Origin: Methylobacteriaceae bacterium
GTDB lineage: Bacteria > Pseudomonadota > Alphaproteobacteria > Rhizobiales > Beijerinckiaceae
NCBI GenBank assembly: GCA_947444195.1
Contig: CANEZL010000014.1
Span: 1 to 64,000 of the forward strand
Direction: 5' to 3'
Length of the DNA stretch: 64,000 nt
The notes under the pieces are model-generated. The model saw only the letters and a program-made list of their open reading frames with translations. It had not been told where the DNA came from and ran no database searches. The position numbers and the translations under genes were made by a program. Below, piece after piece: positions 23,113-32,805 of the stretch. How positions within the stretch are numbered: the first letter of the stretch is position 1; the number at the start of each line of letters is the position of its first letter.

Positions 23113-23850
23113 CTATCGCCGCGACGGCCCGGTGACGGAATCCGTGGGGTCCGGTCGGCGCAGGGCGGTGACGAGGACGTGCGGCAGGGCGGCGACGAGG
23201 AAGAGGAGACCGGCGCGCAGGGCCTCCCCCGCGGTGAAGGGGCGGGCCGGCCAGGGGCCGATCCCCGCGTCGCGGGCGAGCCCGAGCAGGGCGGCGGCGA
23301 ACCAGAGGGCGAGGAAGCTCGCCGCCGCTGTCACGGCGGCGGCACGGGCGCGGGCGGCGAGGCCCTCGCGCCGGAGCCGCAGGCGGCCGAGGGCGGTCGG
23401 CAGGCCGATGGCGAGGCCGAAGACCAGGGCCGCGACCGCCGCGCCGATGGCGTAGGCCACGTTCAGCGGCTGGCCGGAGAGGAAGGCGCCGCCGCCGGCC
23501 ATGAAGCCGCCGCGCAGGACGAGGCCGCCGAAGGTCGGGTAGAGAGAGAGGGCGAGCAGCGGCACGAGGCCGAGGCCGCCGAGGATCCAGCGCCGCGCGG
23601 CCGGCACGCCGGGGATCGAAGCGGCGGCGAGGATGCGCGCGAGCCCGTAGACCAGCCCGAAGGCGAAGAGCGGATAGCGGTCGAGGAAGAAACCGTAGGC
23701 GTAGGGCTCGACGAGGGCCGGCAGGGCGGATTGCCGGCTGAAGGAGCCCGCCGCCACGAGGGCGAGCGCGGCCAGGGCCGCCGCGAGGGGGGCCGCAGCC
23801 GCGGCGAGGCGGTGTCGCCGCGCCGGAGCGCCGGATGCGTCGTTGCGCAT
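23113..23850 (-). CDS. Integral membrane protein, unknown function
   Basis: A 245-residue protein with about six hydrophobic segments (for example residues 15-35, 62-80, 88-105, 128-155, 165-190 and 212-228), so it is an inner-membrane protein. A conserved-looking YAYGFFLDRYPLFAFGLVYG segment lies near residue 50. I do not recognise the family. It follows pepA on the same strand, 28 bp downstream, and could share its transcript. Confidence 0.6.
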   Translation of the reverse strand: MRNDASGAPARRHRLAAAAAPLAAALAALALVAAGSFSRQSALPALVEPYAYGFFLDRYPLFAFGLVYGLARILAAASIPGVPAARRWILGGLGLVPLLALSLYPTFGGLVLRGGFMAGGGAFLSGQPLNVAYAIGAAVAALVFGLAIGLPTALGRLRLRREGLAARARAAAVTAAASFLALWFAAALLGLARDAGIGPWPARPFTAGEALRAGLLFLVAALPHVLVTALRRPDPTDSVTGPSRR

Positions 23851-23878
23851 CGTCGTTGCCGGGGAGCCGGGGGCCGCC

Positions 23879-25369
23879 TCAGCGCGCCTCGTAGACGTCG
23901 CGCACCAGCCGGTCGAGCAGGCGCACGCCCCAGCCCGCGCCCCAGCTCCGGTTGATCTCGCTCGCCGTCGAGGACATGGCGACGCCGGCGATGTCGAGAT
24001 GCGCCCAGGGGGTGTCGTTGACGTAGCGCTTGAGGAACGAGGCGGCGGTGGCCGCGCCGCCGTGGCGCCCGCCGGTGTTCTTCATGTCGGCGAACTTGGA
24101 ATCGATCGCCTTGTCGTAGGCGGGGATCAGCGGCATCCGCCAGACCTTCTCCCCCGTCGCCTCGCCGGCCGCGGTGAGCCGCGCGGCGAGGTCGTCGTCG
24201 TTGGCGAACATCCCCGCGATGTCCTGGCCGAGCGCCACGATGATCGCGCCGGTGAGCGTGGCGAGATCGACGATGGCCTTGGGCTTGTAGGCCTCCTGGA
24301 TGTGCCAGAGCACGTCGGCGAGGACGAGGCGCCCCTCGGCATCGGTGTTGATGATCTCGATGGTCTGCCCCGACATGGAGGTGACGATGTCCGACGGCCG
24401 GTAGGCCTGCCCGTCCGGCATGTTCTCGACGATGCCGATGGCGCCGACCACGTTGGCCTTCGCCTTGCGGCCGGCCAGCGCGTGCAGGGCGCCGACCACG
24501 GCCGCCGCGCCGCCCATGTCGCCCTTCATGTCCTCCATGCCGCCCGCCGACTTGATGGAGACGCCGCCGGAATCGAACACCACGCCCTTGCCGACGAGGG
24601 CGAGCGGGGCCTCGCCGGGGGTGCCGCCGTTCCAGCGCATCACCACCACCCGCGGCTCGCGGGCCGAGCCCTGGGCGACGGCGAGCAGGGCGCCCATGCC
24701 GAGCTCGCGCAGGCGGGCGGGCTCCATCACCTCGACCTCGACGCCGAGGCCCGACAGTTCCGCGGCGCGGCGGGCGAACTCGGCCGGGAAGAGCACGTTC
24801 GGCGGCTCGTTCACGAGGTCGCGGGCGAGCACCACGCCCTCCGCCACCGCCTCGCTGTCGCGCGCGGCGCGCTCCGCCTCCGCATGGGCGGCGAGCATCA
24901 AGGTGAGCGCGCTGGGGCGCTTGTCCTCATCCTTCTTCTTGGTCTTGTAGCGGTCGAAGCTGTAGCTGCGCAGGCGCGCGCCCAGGGCGAACTCGGCGGC
25001 CTCGCGGGCGCCGGTCTCGCCGCCGGGCCCGTCGAGCACCACGCGGGCGCTGCGGCCGGCGACCTTGCCGGCGGTGAAGCCGCCCAGCACCGGCCAGTCG
25101 AGCTTGGCCCGGTCCTTCTCCGAGCCGAGGCCCACCACCACGAGGCGGTCGGCCTCCACGCCCGCCGGAGCGGGCAGGACGAGGGCGCTGGAGGCGCGGC
25201 CCTTGAACTGCTCGGAGGCGGCGGCGCGGGCGACGAGGTCGCAGCCCCCCTGTCCCAGCACCTCGCGCGCCGCGCCGCCGAGGACGAGGTCGTCCCCCGT
25301 GAACACGACGAGGTCGCCCGCGCCCGACCGGCCGACCGGCGCGAAGGTGATGGTGATGCCGTCCGCCAT
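23879..25369 (-). CDS. pepA: Leucyl aminopeptidase (cytosol aminopeptidase, M17)
   Basis: A 496-residue two-metal aminopeptidase that removes N-terminal residues from peptides. The C-terminal catalytic domain carries the M17 signature [14 protein letters not shown], the metal-binding [13 protein letters not shown] (lysine and aspartate ligands) and the loop [14 protein letters not shown]. The length is normal. The ATG at 25369 is chosen because it leads straight into the N-terminal domain; an upstream GTG adds a basic, atypical extension. It is divergent from lptF, so the 194-bp gap between them holds both promoters. Confidence 0.95.
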   Translation of the reverse strand: MADGITITFAPVGRSGAGDLVVFTGDDLVLGGAAREVLGQGGCDLVARAAASEQFKGRASSALVLPAPAGVEADRLVVVGLGSEKDRAKLDWPVLGGFTAGKVAGRSARVVLDGPGGETGAREAAEFALGARLRSYSFDRYKTKKKDEDKRPSALTLMLAAHAEAERAARDSEAVAEGVVLARDLVNEPPNVLFPAEFARRAAELSGLGVEVEVMEPARLRELGMGALLAVAQGSAREPRVVVMRWNGGTPGEAPLALVGKGVVFDSGGVSIKSAGGMEDMKGDMGGAAAVVGALHALAGRKAKANVVGAIGIVENMPDGQAYRPSDIVTSMSGQTIEIINTDAEGRLVLADVLWHIQEAYKPKAIVDLATLTGAIIVALGQDIAGMFANDDDLAARLTAAGEATGEKVWRMPLIPAYDKAIDSKFADMKNTGGRHGGAATAASFLKRYVNDTPWAHLDIAGVAMSSTASEINRSWGAGWGVRLLDRLVRDVYEAR

Positions 25370-25563
25370 GAATCGCTTTCCGTCCGCGATGCCGCCGCGC
25401 CGCCCCGCGGGGCCGGTCTGCGGGATCCTCAACCTCTCCGATCCTGTGTAGCCTCTGAGGCGGAGAACGCAACGCGGCGCCTCAGCCCTTGAAACCGCCC
25501 CACTTGCCCTGCCATGCCAGCAGGTTCAGGGGACCGGGGGCGGGGTTTACGGGTACGATTCCG

Positions 25564-26721
25564 ATGATCCAGATCGAGCGCTACATCTTCCGCATCGCGC
25601 TCGGCGCCTTCCTCGCCTGCCTGATCGGGCTGACCGGCACGATCTGGGTGACGCAGGCCCTGCGCGAGCTCGACCTGATCACCGCCAAGGGGCAGACCAT
25701 CCTGGTCTTCCTCTTCGTCACGGGCCTGTCCCTGCCGACCCTCGTGGTGGTGATCGCGCCGATGGCTCTGTTCATCGCGGTCATCCACGCCCTGAACAAG
25801 CTCAACGGCGATTCGGAGCTGATCGTGATGTCGGCCGCGGGCATGCGCCCGCGCGCGATCCTCCGGCCCTTCGTGACGCTGGCGCTGATGGTGAGCTTCG
25901 TGGTCGGCTTCCTCACCATCGTGGTGATGCCGGCGAGCTTCCAGGAACTGCGCGACGTGATCACCCGCGTGCGCGGGGACTTCATCGCCAACGTGGTCAA
26001 GGAAGGCCAGTTCACGACCCTGGAGAACGGCCTCACCTTCCATTTCCGCGAGCGCGGCCAGAACGGCACCCTGCTCGGCCTGTTCATCCAGGACGCGCGC
26101 GAGGCCGGCAAGGCGAAGGTCTACCTGGCCGACCGGGGCAACGCCGTCGACGTGGACGGGCAGAGCTACCTCGCCCTGGAGAAGGGCAGCGTGCTCCAGC
26201 AGCAGAAGGACAGCCGCGATTCCTCGGTCCTGACCTTCGAGCGCTACACGATCGATCTGGCGGCCTTCGCCCCGCCGGATTCCGACGTGGTCTACAAGCC
26301 GCGGGAGCGCTCGACCACGCAGCTCCTCTTCCCCGACCGGAGCGAGGGCTACTACAAGCTCCAGAAGGGCCGCTTCCGCTCGGAGCTGCACGACCGCCTG
26401 TCGTCCTGGCTCTACCCGCTGGCGCTGGCCTTCATCGCCTTCGCGGCCCTGGGTGATCCCCGCACCACCCGTCAGGGCCGGGGGCTCGCGGTGGCGGGCG
26501 CGGTGGTGGCGGTGGTGGCCCTGCGCATCGCGGGCTTCGCCGCGGTGAGCGCGGCCGCGCGCAGCCCGGGCGCCGTGGCGGCGGTCTACGCGGTGCCGCT
26601 CCTGGCCATCGGCCTGTCGAGCCTCGTCATCTTCCACGGGCCGGCGGTGCGCGCCTTCAACGCCCGGATCGCGGGCGCCCTGCGCGGGCTGGCGCCCGGC
26701 CGCCGCCTGGCACGGGGGTGA
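25564..26721 (+). CDS. lptF: LPS export permease LptF
   Basis: LptF and LptG form the membrane part of the LptB2FG ABC transporter, which extracts lipopolysaccharide from the inner membrane. The 385-residue protein has the family layout: N-terminal IERYIFRIALGAFLACL segment and about three N-terminal transmembrane helices, a large periplasmic beta-jellyroll (about residues 135-265), then three C-terminal helices starting SSWLYPLALAFIAFAALG. The motif MSAAGMRPRAI is the conserved coupling region. The ATG at 25564 is the first plausible start. lptG follows after 4 bp, so the two are cotranscribed. Confidence 0.95.
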   Translation: MIQIERYIFRIALGAFLACLIGLTGTIWVTQALRELDLITAKGQTILVFLFVTGLSLPTLVVVIAPMALFIAVIHALNKLNGDSELIVMSAAGMRPRAILRPFVTLALMVSFVVGFLTIVVMPASFQELRDVITRVRGDFIANVVKEGQFTTLENGLTFHFRERGQNGTLLGLFIQDAREAGKAKVYLADRGNAVDVDGQSYLALEKGSVLQQQKDSRDSSVLTFERYTIDLAAFAPPDSDVVYKPRERSTTQLLFPDRSEGYYKLQKGRFRSELHDRLSSWLYPLALAFIAFAALGDPRTTRQGRGLAVAGAVVAVVALRIAGFAAVSAAARSPGAVAAVYAVPLLAIGLSSLVIFHGPAVRAFNARIAGALRGLAPGRRLARG

Positions 26722-26725
26722 GGCG

Positions 26726-27814
26726 GTGCTGATCGGCCGGACCCTCGGGATCTACTTCGCCCGACGCTTCGTGCGCACGGTGCTCGGCGTCTTCCTCACG
26801 GTCTTCGCCCTCGTCTACACCCTCGACTTCGTGGAGCTGCTGCGCCGGGCGGGCGACGCGGAAGGCGCCTCGGCCGGGCTGATGGCGCAGCTCTCCCTCT
26901 ACCGCACCCCGGCCGTGGCCGAGGGCGTGCTGCCCTTCGCGGTGCTGTTCGGCTCCATGGCCGCCCTCCTCCAGCTCTCGCGCAAGCTGGAACTGGTGGT
27001 GGCGCGGGCGGCCGGGATCTCGGCCTGGCAGTTCCTGCAGCCGGGCCTGTTCGTGGCCCTGGCGCTCGGCGCCTTCACGGTGGGGATCTACAACCCCCTC
27101 TCGGCGGCGATGAAGCAGCGCTCCACCGAGATCGAGGCGAAGATCTTCGCCCGCGCCACCAAGGCCCAGTCCGGCAAGGCGCTCTGGATCCGGCAGAAGA
27201 GCAGCGACGGCGGCGCCATCATCCGGGCCGAGACGGCGGTGGAGGGCACCACGACGCTCGCGGGCGTGCAGGTCTTCACCTTCGACGAGGACGGGCGGTT
27301 CGCCACGCAGCTCGTGGCCGCCCGCGCCAGCCTGCACGACGGCTGGTGGGAGCTCAGCGACGTGCGCCTCATCACCCCCGAGTCGCCCCCCGAGTCCTTC
27401 GGCACCTACCTGATCGCCTCGAATCTCGATCCGGGACAGGTCCGCCAGCGCTTCACCCCCCCGGAATCTGTGCCTTTCTGGCAACTGCCGGAGACGATCG
27501 CACGGACCGAGCGAGCCGGCCTCGATGCCACCCGCTACCGCCTCCAGTACGACGTACTGTGGGCGCGGCCGGCCCTGTTCATCGCCATGGTTCTCGTCGC
27601 CGCAACCGTTTCCTTACGGTTTTTCCGCTTTGGTGGTGTCGGAAAGCTCGTTCTGAGCGGGGTCGCGGCGGGGTTCGCCCTCTACGTCGCGCGTCAGTTG
27701 ATGGAGGGTCTCGGCGCGGCCGGTGTGGTTTCCGCGCCAGTGGCGGCCTGGTTGCCGGCCGTGATAGGAAGCCTCCTCGGTACGCTCACGCTTCTGTATC
27801 AGGAAGACGGATGA
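26726..27814 (+). CDS. lptG: LPS export permease LptG
   Basis: This is the partner of LptF. The 362-residue protein starts with GRTLGIYFARRFVRTVLGVF and has the same topology: N-terminal helices with the coupling motif ARAAGISAWQFLQP, a periplasmic domain (about residues 130-270) and three C-terminal helices (from RPALFIAMVLVAATVSLRFF). The start is GTG at 26726, 4 nt after the lptF stop. lptD follows, so one transcript probably supplies both the inner- and outer-membrane components of the export bridge. lptA, lptB and lptC are not in the window. Confidence 0.95.
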   Translation: MLIGRTLGIYFARRFVRTVLGVFLTVFALVYTLDFVELLRRAGDAEGASAGLMAQLSLYRTPAVAEGVLPFAVLFGSMAALLQLSRKLELVVARAAGISAWQFLQPGLFVALALGAFTVGIYNPLSAAMKQRSTEIEAKIFARATKAQSGKALWIRQKSSDGGAIIRAETAVEGTTTLAGVQVFTFDEDGRFATQLVAARASLHDGWWELSDVRLITPESPPESFGTYLIASNLDPGQVRQRFTPPESVPFWQLPETIARTERAGLDATRYRLQYDVLWARPALFIAMVLVAATVSLRFFRFGGVGKLVLSGVAAGFALYVARQLMEGLGAAGVVSAPVAAWLPAVIGSLLGTLTLLYQEDG

Positions 27815-27896
27815 GGCCCGCTCCCCGGAGCGGGACGCGGGAGGCGAAGGTCGGGTGTGTTCGTGGCGGCAGACGTCACCGGAGTTGGGACAAGCG

Positions 27897-30485
27897 TTGC
27901 GTAAGGTCTCCGACATCGCGCGGTTCGCCGGTCTCGCGGCGCTTCTGACGGCCACCGCCCTGGCCGCCCTGCCCGCGCGTGCGCAGTCCGGCGTCGCCAA
28001 CCCCCTGGCCAAGAAGCTCGAGGGCAAGCCGGGCGACAAGCTCCTCGTCGAGGCCGACGAGCTGATCTACGACAACGACAGGAACACGGTCACCGCACGC
28101 GGCAATGCCGAGCTGCATTTCGGGCCCCGCACCCTGCAGGCCGACCGGGTGCGCTACGACCGCGCCACGAGCCGCGTCTTCGCCGAGGGCAATGTCCGCC
28201 TGACCGACAAGGACGGCGCCGTCGTCACCGGCGCGCGCATGGAGCTGACCGACGACTTCAAGACCGGCTTCATCGACAGCCTGCGCATCCAGCAATCGGT
28301 GGAGCGCCGCGGCGAGACCGTGCGCACGCGCTTCTCGGCGCCCCGCGCCGAGCGCCTGAACGGCGAGCAGACGGCCTTCGACTACGGCACCTACACCGCC
28401 TGCGAGCCGTGCAAGGACAACCCGGGCACGCCGCCCCTCTGGCAGGTCCGCGCCACCAAGATCGTGCACAACAACGAGACCCACACGATCTACTTCGAGG
28501 AATCGCAGCTCGAGCTCGCCGGCATCCCGGTGGCCTACCTGCCCTATTTCGAGGCGCCGGACCCGACGGTGAAGCGCAAGAGCGGCTTCCTGACCCCGCG
28601 CTTCGTCACCTCGACGGCGATCGGCACCGGCGTCTCGGTGCCCTACTTCTTCAACCTCGCCCCCGACTACGACCTCACGGTCTCGCCGACCTTCGTCAGC
28701 CGCCAGGGCGCGCTGGGCCAGGCCGAGTTCCGCCAGCGCCTCGACAACGGCACCTACAACCTGCGCCTGTCGGGCATCTTCCAGACCACGCCCTCGGCCT
28801 TCCTGCCGGGGCCGCTGGGTGCGGGCGACCGCGACTTCCGCGGCTCCATCGAGAGCCGGGGCCGCTTCTACATCAACGACCGCTGGCGCACCGGCTGGGA
28901 CCTCGTCGGCGTCACCGACAAGTGGTTCCTCGACAATTACCGCATCCGCAACCAGAACATCGTCACGGACTATTTCCGCGAGGCGGTGTCGACCGCCTAC
29001 CTGATCGGCCAGGGCGACCGCTCCTGGTTCGAGGCGCGGGGCTACTACTTCAAGGGCCTGTCGAGCTTCGACTGGCAGAAGGAGCAGCCGATCGTCGCCC
29101 CGGTGATCGACTACGACAAGCGCATCAACGGGCCCGGCGAGATCGGCGGCGAGGTGCGCTTCGAGGCCAACATCACCAGCCTGACCCGCGAGGCCACCGA
29201 CTTCCAGGGCCTGCCGCGCACCTCGGCCTACCTGTTCAGCCCGAGCTTCAATGGGGTGAGCTACCCGCTCTACGAGACCTGCTCGACCTTCAACCAGGCC
29301 TCCTGCCTGATCCGGGGGCTTGCCGGCACCAACACGCGCGCCTCGGCGCAGGCCTCGTGGCGCCGCAGCTTCATCGACGATGCGGGCCAGGTCTTCACGC
29401 CCTTCACCTACCTGCGGGCGGACGCGTTCTTCACCAATCCGAGCCTGTCGGGCTACCAGAACGCCCTGGTGCCGACGATCGCCAACGTGGGCGAGGGCTT
29501 CAACGGCCGCATCATGCCCGCCGTCGGCCTCGACTACCGCTATCCCTTCGTCAGCGATTTCGGGCCGCTGGGCGTCCACACCATCGAGCCGATCGCCCAG
29601 ATCATCGCCCGCCCCTCCGAGACCCGGATCGGCCGCCTCCCGAACGAGGACGCGCAGAGCCTCGTCTTCGACGACACCTCGCTGTTCGAGTGGGACAAGT
29701 TCTCGGGCTACGACCGCGTCGAGGGCGGCGTGCGGACCAATCTCGGCGGCCAGTACTCCGCCGTGACCGCGGGCGGCTGGTACACGAACGTGATGTTCGG
29801 CCAGTCCATCCAGCTCGCCGGCGTCAACTCGTTCCGCCGCGGCGACATCGCCAATGTCGGCCTCGAATCCGGCCTGGAGACGCGCCGCTCGGACTTCGTG
29901 GGCCGCTTCCAGGTCTCGCCGAACCAGAACATCTCCTTCATCAGCCGGGCGCGGTTCGACCAGAGCGACTTCAAGGTCAACCGCTTCGAGGCGGGCGTGA
30001 CCGCGCGCTTCGCGCCGTTCCTGCCGCTGACGCTGTCGACCTTCTACTCGTACTACGAGGCGCAGCCGCTCCTCGGCTTCAGCCACCGCCGCGAGGGCGT
30101 CACCGCGAGCGCCACCTACAACATCACCCCGAACTGGTTCATCACCGGCTCGGCCCTCGTGGACCTGACGCACTACCTCGACACGCGCGACCTCTTCGCC
30201 GACGCCACGGCGAGCTACCTCGCCAACCCCGTCGGCGCCGCGCCGGTCTACCAGAACCCGGGCCGCTTCTACCTGTCGGGCATGAGCCTGGGCGGCGGCT
30301 ACCAGGACGAGTGCACCACGGTCTCGCTGAACTACATCGTCTCGCCCATCGCCACGGCGCTCGGCACCCGCGAGCGCAACCAGACCGTGCTGCTGCGCCT
30401 CGAACTGAAGACGCTGGGCGAGGCGGACCTGCGCCAGAACGTCGGCAGCGTGACCACCAACGACGGCATCGCCTCGGTCCGCTGA
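27897..30485 (+). CDS. lptD: LPS-assembly protein LptD
   Basis: LptD is the outer-membrane barrel that inserts LPS into the outer leaflet with LptE. The 862-residue protein has a signal peptide (hydrophobic run after RKVSDIARFAGLAAL, ending LPARAQS), an OstA-like beta-jellyroll (about residues 45-160, EADELIYDNDRNTVTARGN) and a long beta-barrel. The pair in TACEPCKDNPG and later cysteines are candidate disulfide partners. I chose the TTG at 27897 because it gives a standard signal peptide; a GTG at 27855 would add 14 residues with an odd composition. It follows lptG by 82 bp and precedes pdxA. Confidence 0.93.
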   Translation: MRKVSDIARFAGLAALLTATALAALPARAQSGVANPLAKKLEGKPGDKLLVEADELIYDNDRNTVTARGNAELHFGPRTLQADRVRYDRATSRVFAEGNVRLTDKDGAVVTGARMELTDDFKTGFIDSLRIQQSVERRGETVRTRFSAPRAERLNGEQTAFDYGTYTACEPCKDNPGTPPLWQVRATKIVHNNETHTIYFEESQLELAGIPVAYLPYFEAPDPTVKRKSGFLTPRFVTSTAIGTGVSVPYFFNLAPDYDLTVSPTFVSRQGALGQAEFRQRLDNGTYNLRLSGIFQTTPSAFLPGPLGAGDRDFRGSIESRGRFYINDRWRTGWDLVGVTDKWFLDNYRIRNQNIVTDYFREAVSTAYLIGQGDRSWFEARGYYFKGLSSFDWQKEQPIVAPVIDYDKRINGPGEIGGEVRFEANITSLTREATDFQGLPRTSAYLFSPSFNGVSYPLYETCSTFNQASCLIRGLAGTNTRASAQASWRRSFIDDAGQVFTPFTYLRADAFFTNPSLSGYQNALVPTIANVGEGFNGRIMPAVGLDYRYPFVSDFGPLGVHTIEPIAQIIARPSETRIGRLPNEDAQSLVFDDTSLFEWDKFSGYDRVEGGVRTNLGGQYSAVTAGGWYTNVMFGQSIQLAGVNSFRRGDIANVGLESGLETRRSDFVGRFQVSPNQNISFISRARFDQSDFKVNRFEAGVTARFAPFLPLTLSTFYSYYEAQPLLGFSHRREGVTASATYNITPNWFITGSALVDLTHYLDTRDLFADATASYLANPVGAAPVYQNPGRFYLSGMSLGGGYQDECTTVSLNYIVSPIATALGTRERNQTVLLRLELKTLGEADLRQNVGSVTTNDGIASVR

Positions 30486-30575
30486 GGCGCCGGCCGGGGG
30501 CGGGTTGCGGCTCCGGCCGGCGCCCTTACATCGGGCCCCATGCCGCAGCGCGCGGCCCCAGGCGGACCCGCTCCC

Positions 30576-31682
30576 ATGCCCCCCCTCGCCCTGACCCTCG
30601 GAGATCCGGCCGGGATCGGCCCCGAACTCGCACTGGCGGCCTGGCTCGGGCGCGGCGGGCTTGATCCGCTGCCCCCCTTCTTCCTCGTGGCCGATCCGAA
30701 CTTCGTGGAGCGGGCGGCCGACCGGATGGGCCTGCCGGTGCCGGTGGCCGAGATCGACCCGGAGACCGCCGCGGACGTCTTCCCCCGGGCCCTGCCCGTG
30801 GTGGCCCTGCCGAGCGGGGCCGCCATCGCCGCCCTGCCCGGCCGGCCCGATTCCGTCCATGCGGGTGCCGTCATCGAATCGATCACCGCCGCCGTGGGCC
30901 TCGTGCAGGCGGGGCGGGCCGCCGCCCTGGTGACGAACCCGATCGCCAAGTTCGTGCTGACCCGGGCGGGCTTCGCCCATCCGGGTCATACCGAGTTCCT
31001 GGCCGCCCTCTCGGTCCCTCCGGGGGAGACGCCCCCGCGCCCGGTGATGATGATCTGGAGCCCCGATCTCGCCGTCGTGCCGGTGACGATCCACGTGCCC
31101 CTGCGCGCGGTGCCCGATCTGCTGACGCAGGATCTCGTCGAGGAGACCGCCCGCATCGTGGTCGCCGACCTGAAGGCCCGTTTCGGGCTCTCCCGACCGC
31201 GCCTCGTCCTCGCCGGGCTCAACCCCCATGCGGGCGAGGCCGGCACCATCGGTCACGAGGACCGGGACGTGCTCGCCCCGGCGGTGGCGCGGCTGCGCGG
31301 CGCGGGCATCGACATCCGCGGGCCGCTGCCCACCGACACCCTGTTCCACGCCCGCGCCCGGGAGACCTACGACGTGGCGCTCGCGCCGACCCACGACCAG
31401 GCCCTGATCCCCATCAAGACCATCGCCTTCGACGAGGGGGTCAACGTGACCCTCGGCCTGCCCTTCATCCGCACCTCGCCGGACCACGGCACCGCCTTCG
31501 ACATCGCCGGCCAGGGCATCGCCCGGCCCGACAGCCTCGTGGCGGCGATCCGCCTCGCCGACCGCCTCGCCCGCAACGCCGGCACCGCGGAGCGGCCCGC
31601 GGGGGCGGAGGTTGCGCCGCTCAGCGCCTATGCCGGCCGCGCCTCGCAGATGCGCCACTTCGACCCCGACGACGAGCTGTGA
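30576..31682 (+). CDS. pdxA: 4-hydroxythreonine-4-phosphate dehydrogenase
   Basis: PdxA oxidises 4-phosphohydroxy-L-threonine in the DXP-dependent pathway to pyridoxal phosphate. The 368-residue protein has LTLGDPAGIGPELAL at the N-terminus, the metal-binding histidine motif HPGHTEFLAAL, the AGLNPHAGEAG segment and the C-terminal THDQALIPIK and NVTLGLPFIRTSPDHGTA motifs, all typical. The ATG at 30576 starts the conserved region directly; one at 30540 is a less likely alternative. Many proteobacteria place surA between lptD and pdxA; here only 90 bp separate them. Confidence 0.96.
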   Translation: MPPLALTLGDPAGIGPELALAAWLGRGGLDPLPPFFLVADPNFVERAADRMGLPVPVAEIDPETAADVFPRALPVVALPSGAAIAALPGRPDSVHAGAVIESITAAVGLVQAGRAAALVTNPIAKFVLTRAGFAHPGHTEFLAALSVPPGETPPRPVMMIWSPDLAVVPVTIHVPLRAVPDLLTQDLVEETARIVVADLKARFGLSRPRLVLAGLNPHAGEAGTIGHEDRDVLAPAVARLRGAGIDIRGPLPTDTLFHARARETYDVALAPTHDQALIPIKTIAFDEGVNVTLGLPFIRTSPDHGTAFDIAGQGIARPDSLVAAIRLADRLARNAGTAERPAGAEVAPLSAYAGRASQMRHFDPDDEL

Positions 31683-31743
31683 TAGCCACGCTCGATCTCA
31701 CGGCGGGCCGGCTTGTCGCTGCGCTGGGCTGAAGGGCTCTCGT

Positions 31744-31848
31744 CCCCTCCCCTTGTGGGGAGGGGTGCGGGGTGGGGCTGGCGCAGAAGGCACCTCCCAC
31801 GATCCATCCGCCCCACCTCCGGCTCCGCCCCGCAAGGGGGAGGAGAGG
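31744..31848. repeat. GC-rich double-palindromic intergenic element (BIME-like)
   Basis: CCCCTCCCC (31744-31752) pairs perfectly with GGGGAGGGG (31757-31765) around TTGT. A second unit near 31811-31848, read on the other strand, resembles the first: both contain a CCCTCCCC...GGGG hairpin followed by a GGTGGGGC-type block. The two units are in inverted orientation, the layout of bacterial interspersed mosaic elements. The core resembles the element inside the helicase gene at 45617-45792 and the hairpin at 48469-48496. Confidence 0.6.
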
Positions 31849-31889
31849 CCCGCCCGTGAAAGCGGCGATGTGAAGGAGCGGAACTCGAG

Positions 31890-32744
31890 ATGGATGCGCC
31901 GGACGGGCTGCCGCCCCTGCGCGAGGTCGTGGCCCGGCACGGCCTGGAGCCCAAGAAGGCGCTGGGCCAGAACTTCCTCTACGACCTCAACCTGACCCGC
32001 CGCATCGCCCGGGCCGCCGGCCCCCTCGCCGGGGTCACCGTGGTGGAGGTCGGCCCCGGCCCCGGCGGCCTGACGCGGGCCTTGCTGGCCGAGGGGGCGG
32101 AGCGCGTCGTCGCCATCGAGCGCGACCCCCGCGCCCTGCCGGCCCTCGCCGAGATCGCCGCGCACTATCCCGGCCGCCTCGAGGTGGTCGATGCCGATGC
32201 CCTGGAATTCGACCCGCGTCCGCTGATCGGTGCGGGACCGGCGCGGATCGTGGCCAACCTCCCGTACAATGTCGGCACGCCGCTTCTCACCGGCTGGCTC
32301 GACGCGGAGGCGTGGCCGCCCTGGTGGGATTCGCTGACGCTGATGTTCCAGCGCGAGGTGGCCGAGCGCATCGTCGCCGACGAGGGCGCACGGGCCGATT
32401 ACGGGCGGCTCGGGGTCCTCTGCGGTTGGCGCACGCAGGCCGATATCCTGTTCGACGTCAGCCCCGCGGCCTTCGTGCCCCCGCCGAAGGTGACGTCGAG
32501 CATCGTGCACCTCGTGCCGCGCGCCGCGCCCCTGCCCTGCCGGGTCGGCGCGCTGGAGGCGGTGACCCGCGCCGCCTTCGGCCAGCGCCGGAAGATGCTG
32601 CGCCAGAGCCTGAGATCGCTCACCCCGGAGCCGGCCGCGATCCTGGCCGCCGCCGGCATCGCGGAGACGGCGCGGGCCGAGGAGGTGCCGGTGGCCGGCT
32701 TCGTCGCCCTGGCCAACGCCTGGGACGCGGCGCGGGGGGGCTGA
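31890..32744 (+). CDS. rsmA: 16S rRNA (adenine1518-N6/adenine1519-N6) dimethyltransferase
   Basis: RsmA (KsgA) dimethylates two adenines in helix 45 of 16S rRNA, a late checkpoint of small-subunit assembly. The 284-residue protein has [13 protein letters not shown], the SAM-binding [15 protein letters not shown], the acidic [12 protein letters not shown] and the catalytic NLPYN motif, then a C-terminal helical domain with [12 protein letters not shown]. The length is normal. It follows pdxA, as in many proteobacteria, after a 207-bp gap that holds the palindromic element. Confidence 0.97.
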   Translation: MDAPDGLPPLREVVARHGLEPKKALGQNFLYDLNLTRRIARAAGPLAGVTVVEVGPGPGGLTRALLAEGAERVVAIERDPRALPALAEIAAHYPGRLEVVDADALEFDPRPLIGAGPARIVANLPYNVGTPLLTGWLDAEAWPPWWDSLTLMFQREVAERIVADEGARADYGRLGVLCGWRTQADILFDVSPAAFVPPPKVTSSIVHLVPRAAPLPCRVGALEAVTRAAFGQRRKMLRQSLRSLTPEPAAILAAAGIAETARAEEVPVAGFVALANAWDAARGG

Positions 32745-32754
32745 GAACGGACGA

Positions 32755-32783
32755 GGCCGGCGCCGCGGAAAGCGGCGCCGGCC
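32755..32783. terminator. Strong hairpin between convergent genes
   Basis: GGCCGGCGCCGC (32755-32766) and GCGGCGCCGGCC (32772-32783) form a perfect 12-bp stem with loop GGAAA. It lies 10 bp after the rsmA stop and 22 bp before the stop of the convergent Tim44-like gene, so it can act as a two-way terminator. Confidence 0.75.
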
Positions 32784-32805
32784 CCGGACAGGCCCGTCTC
32801 GTCGA

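Noticed and set aside
27876-31658. Very long open frame on the minus strand opposite lptD and pdxA
   Set aside because: It is a GC-rich shadow of lptD and pdxA, which are fully supported on the plus strand.
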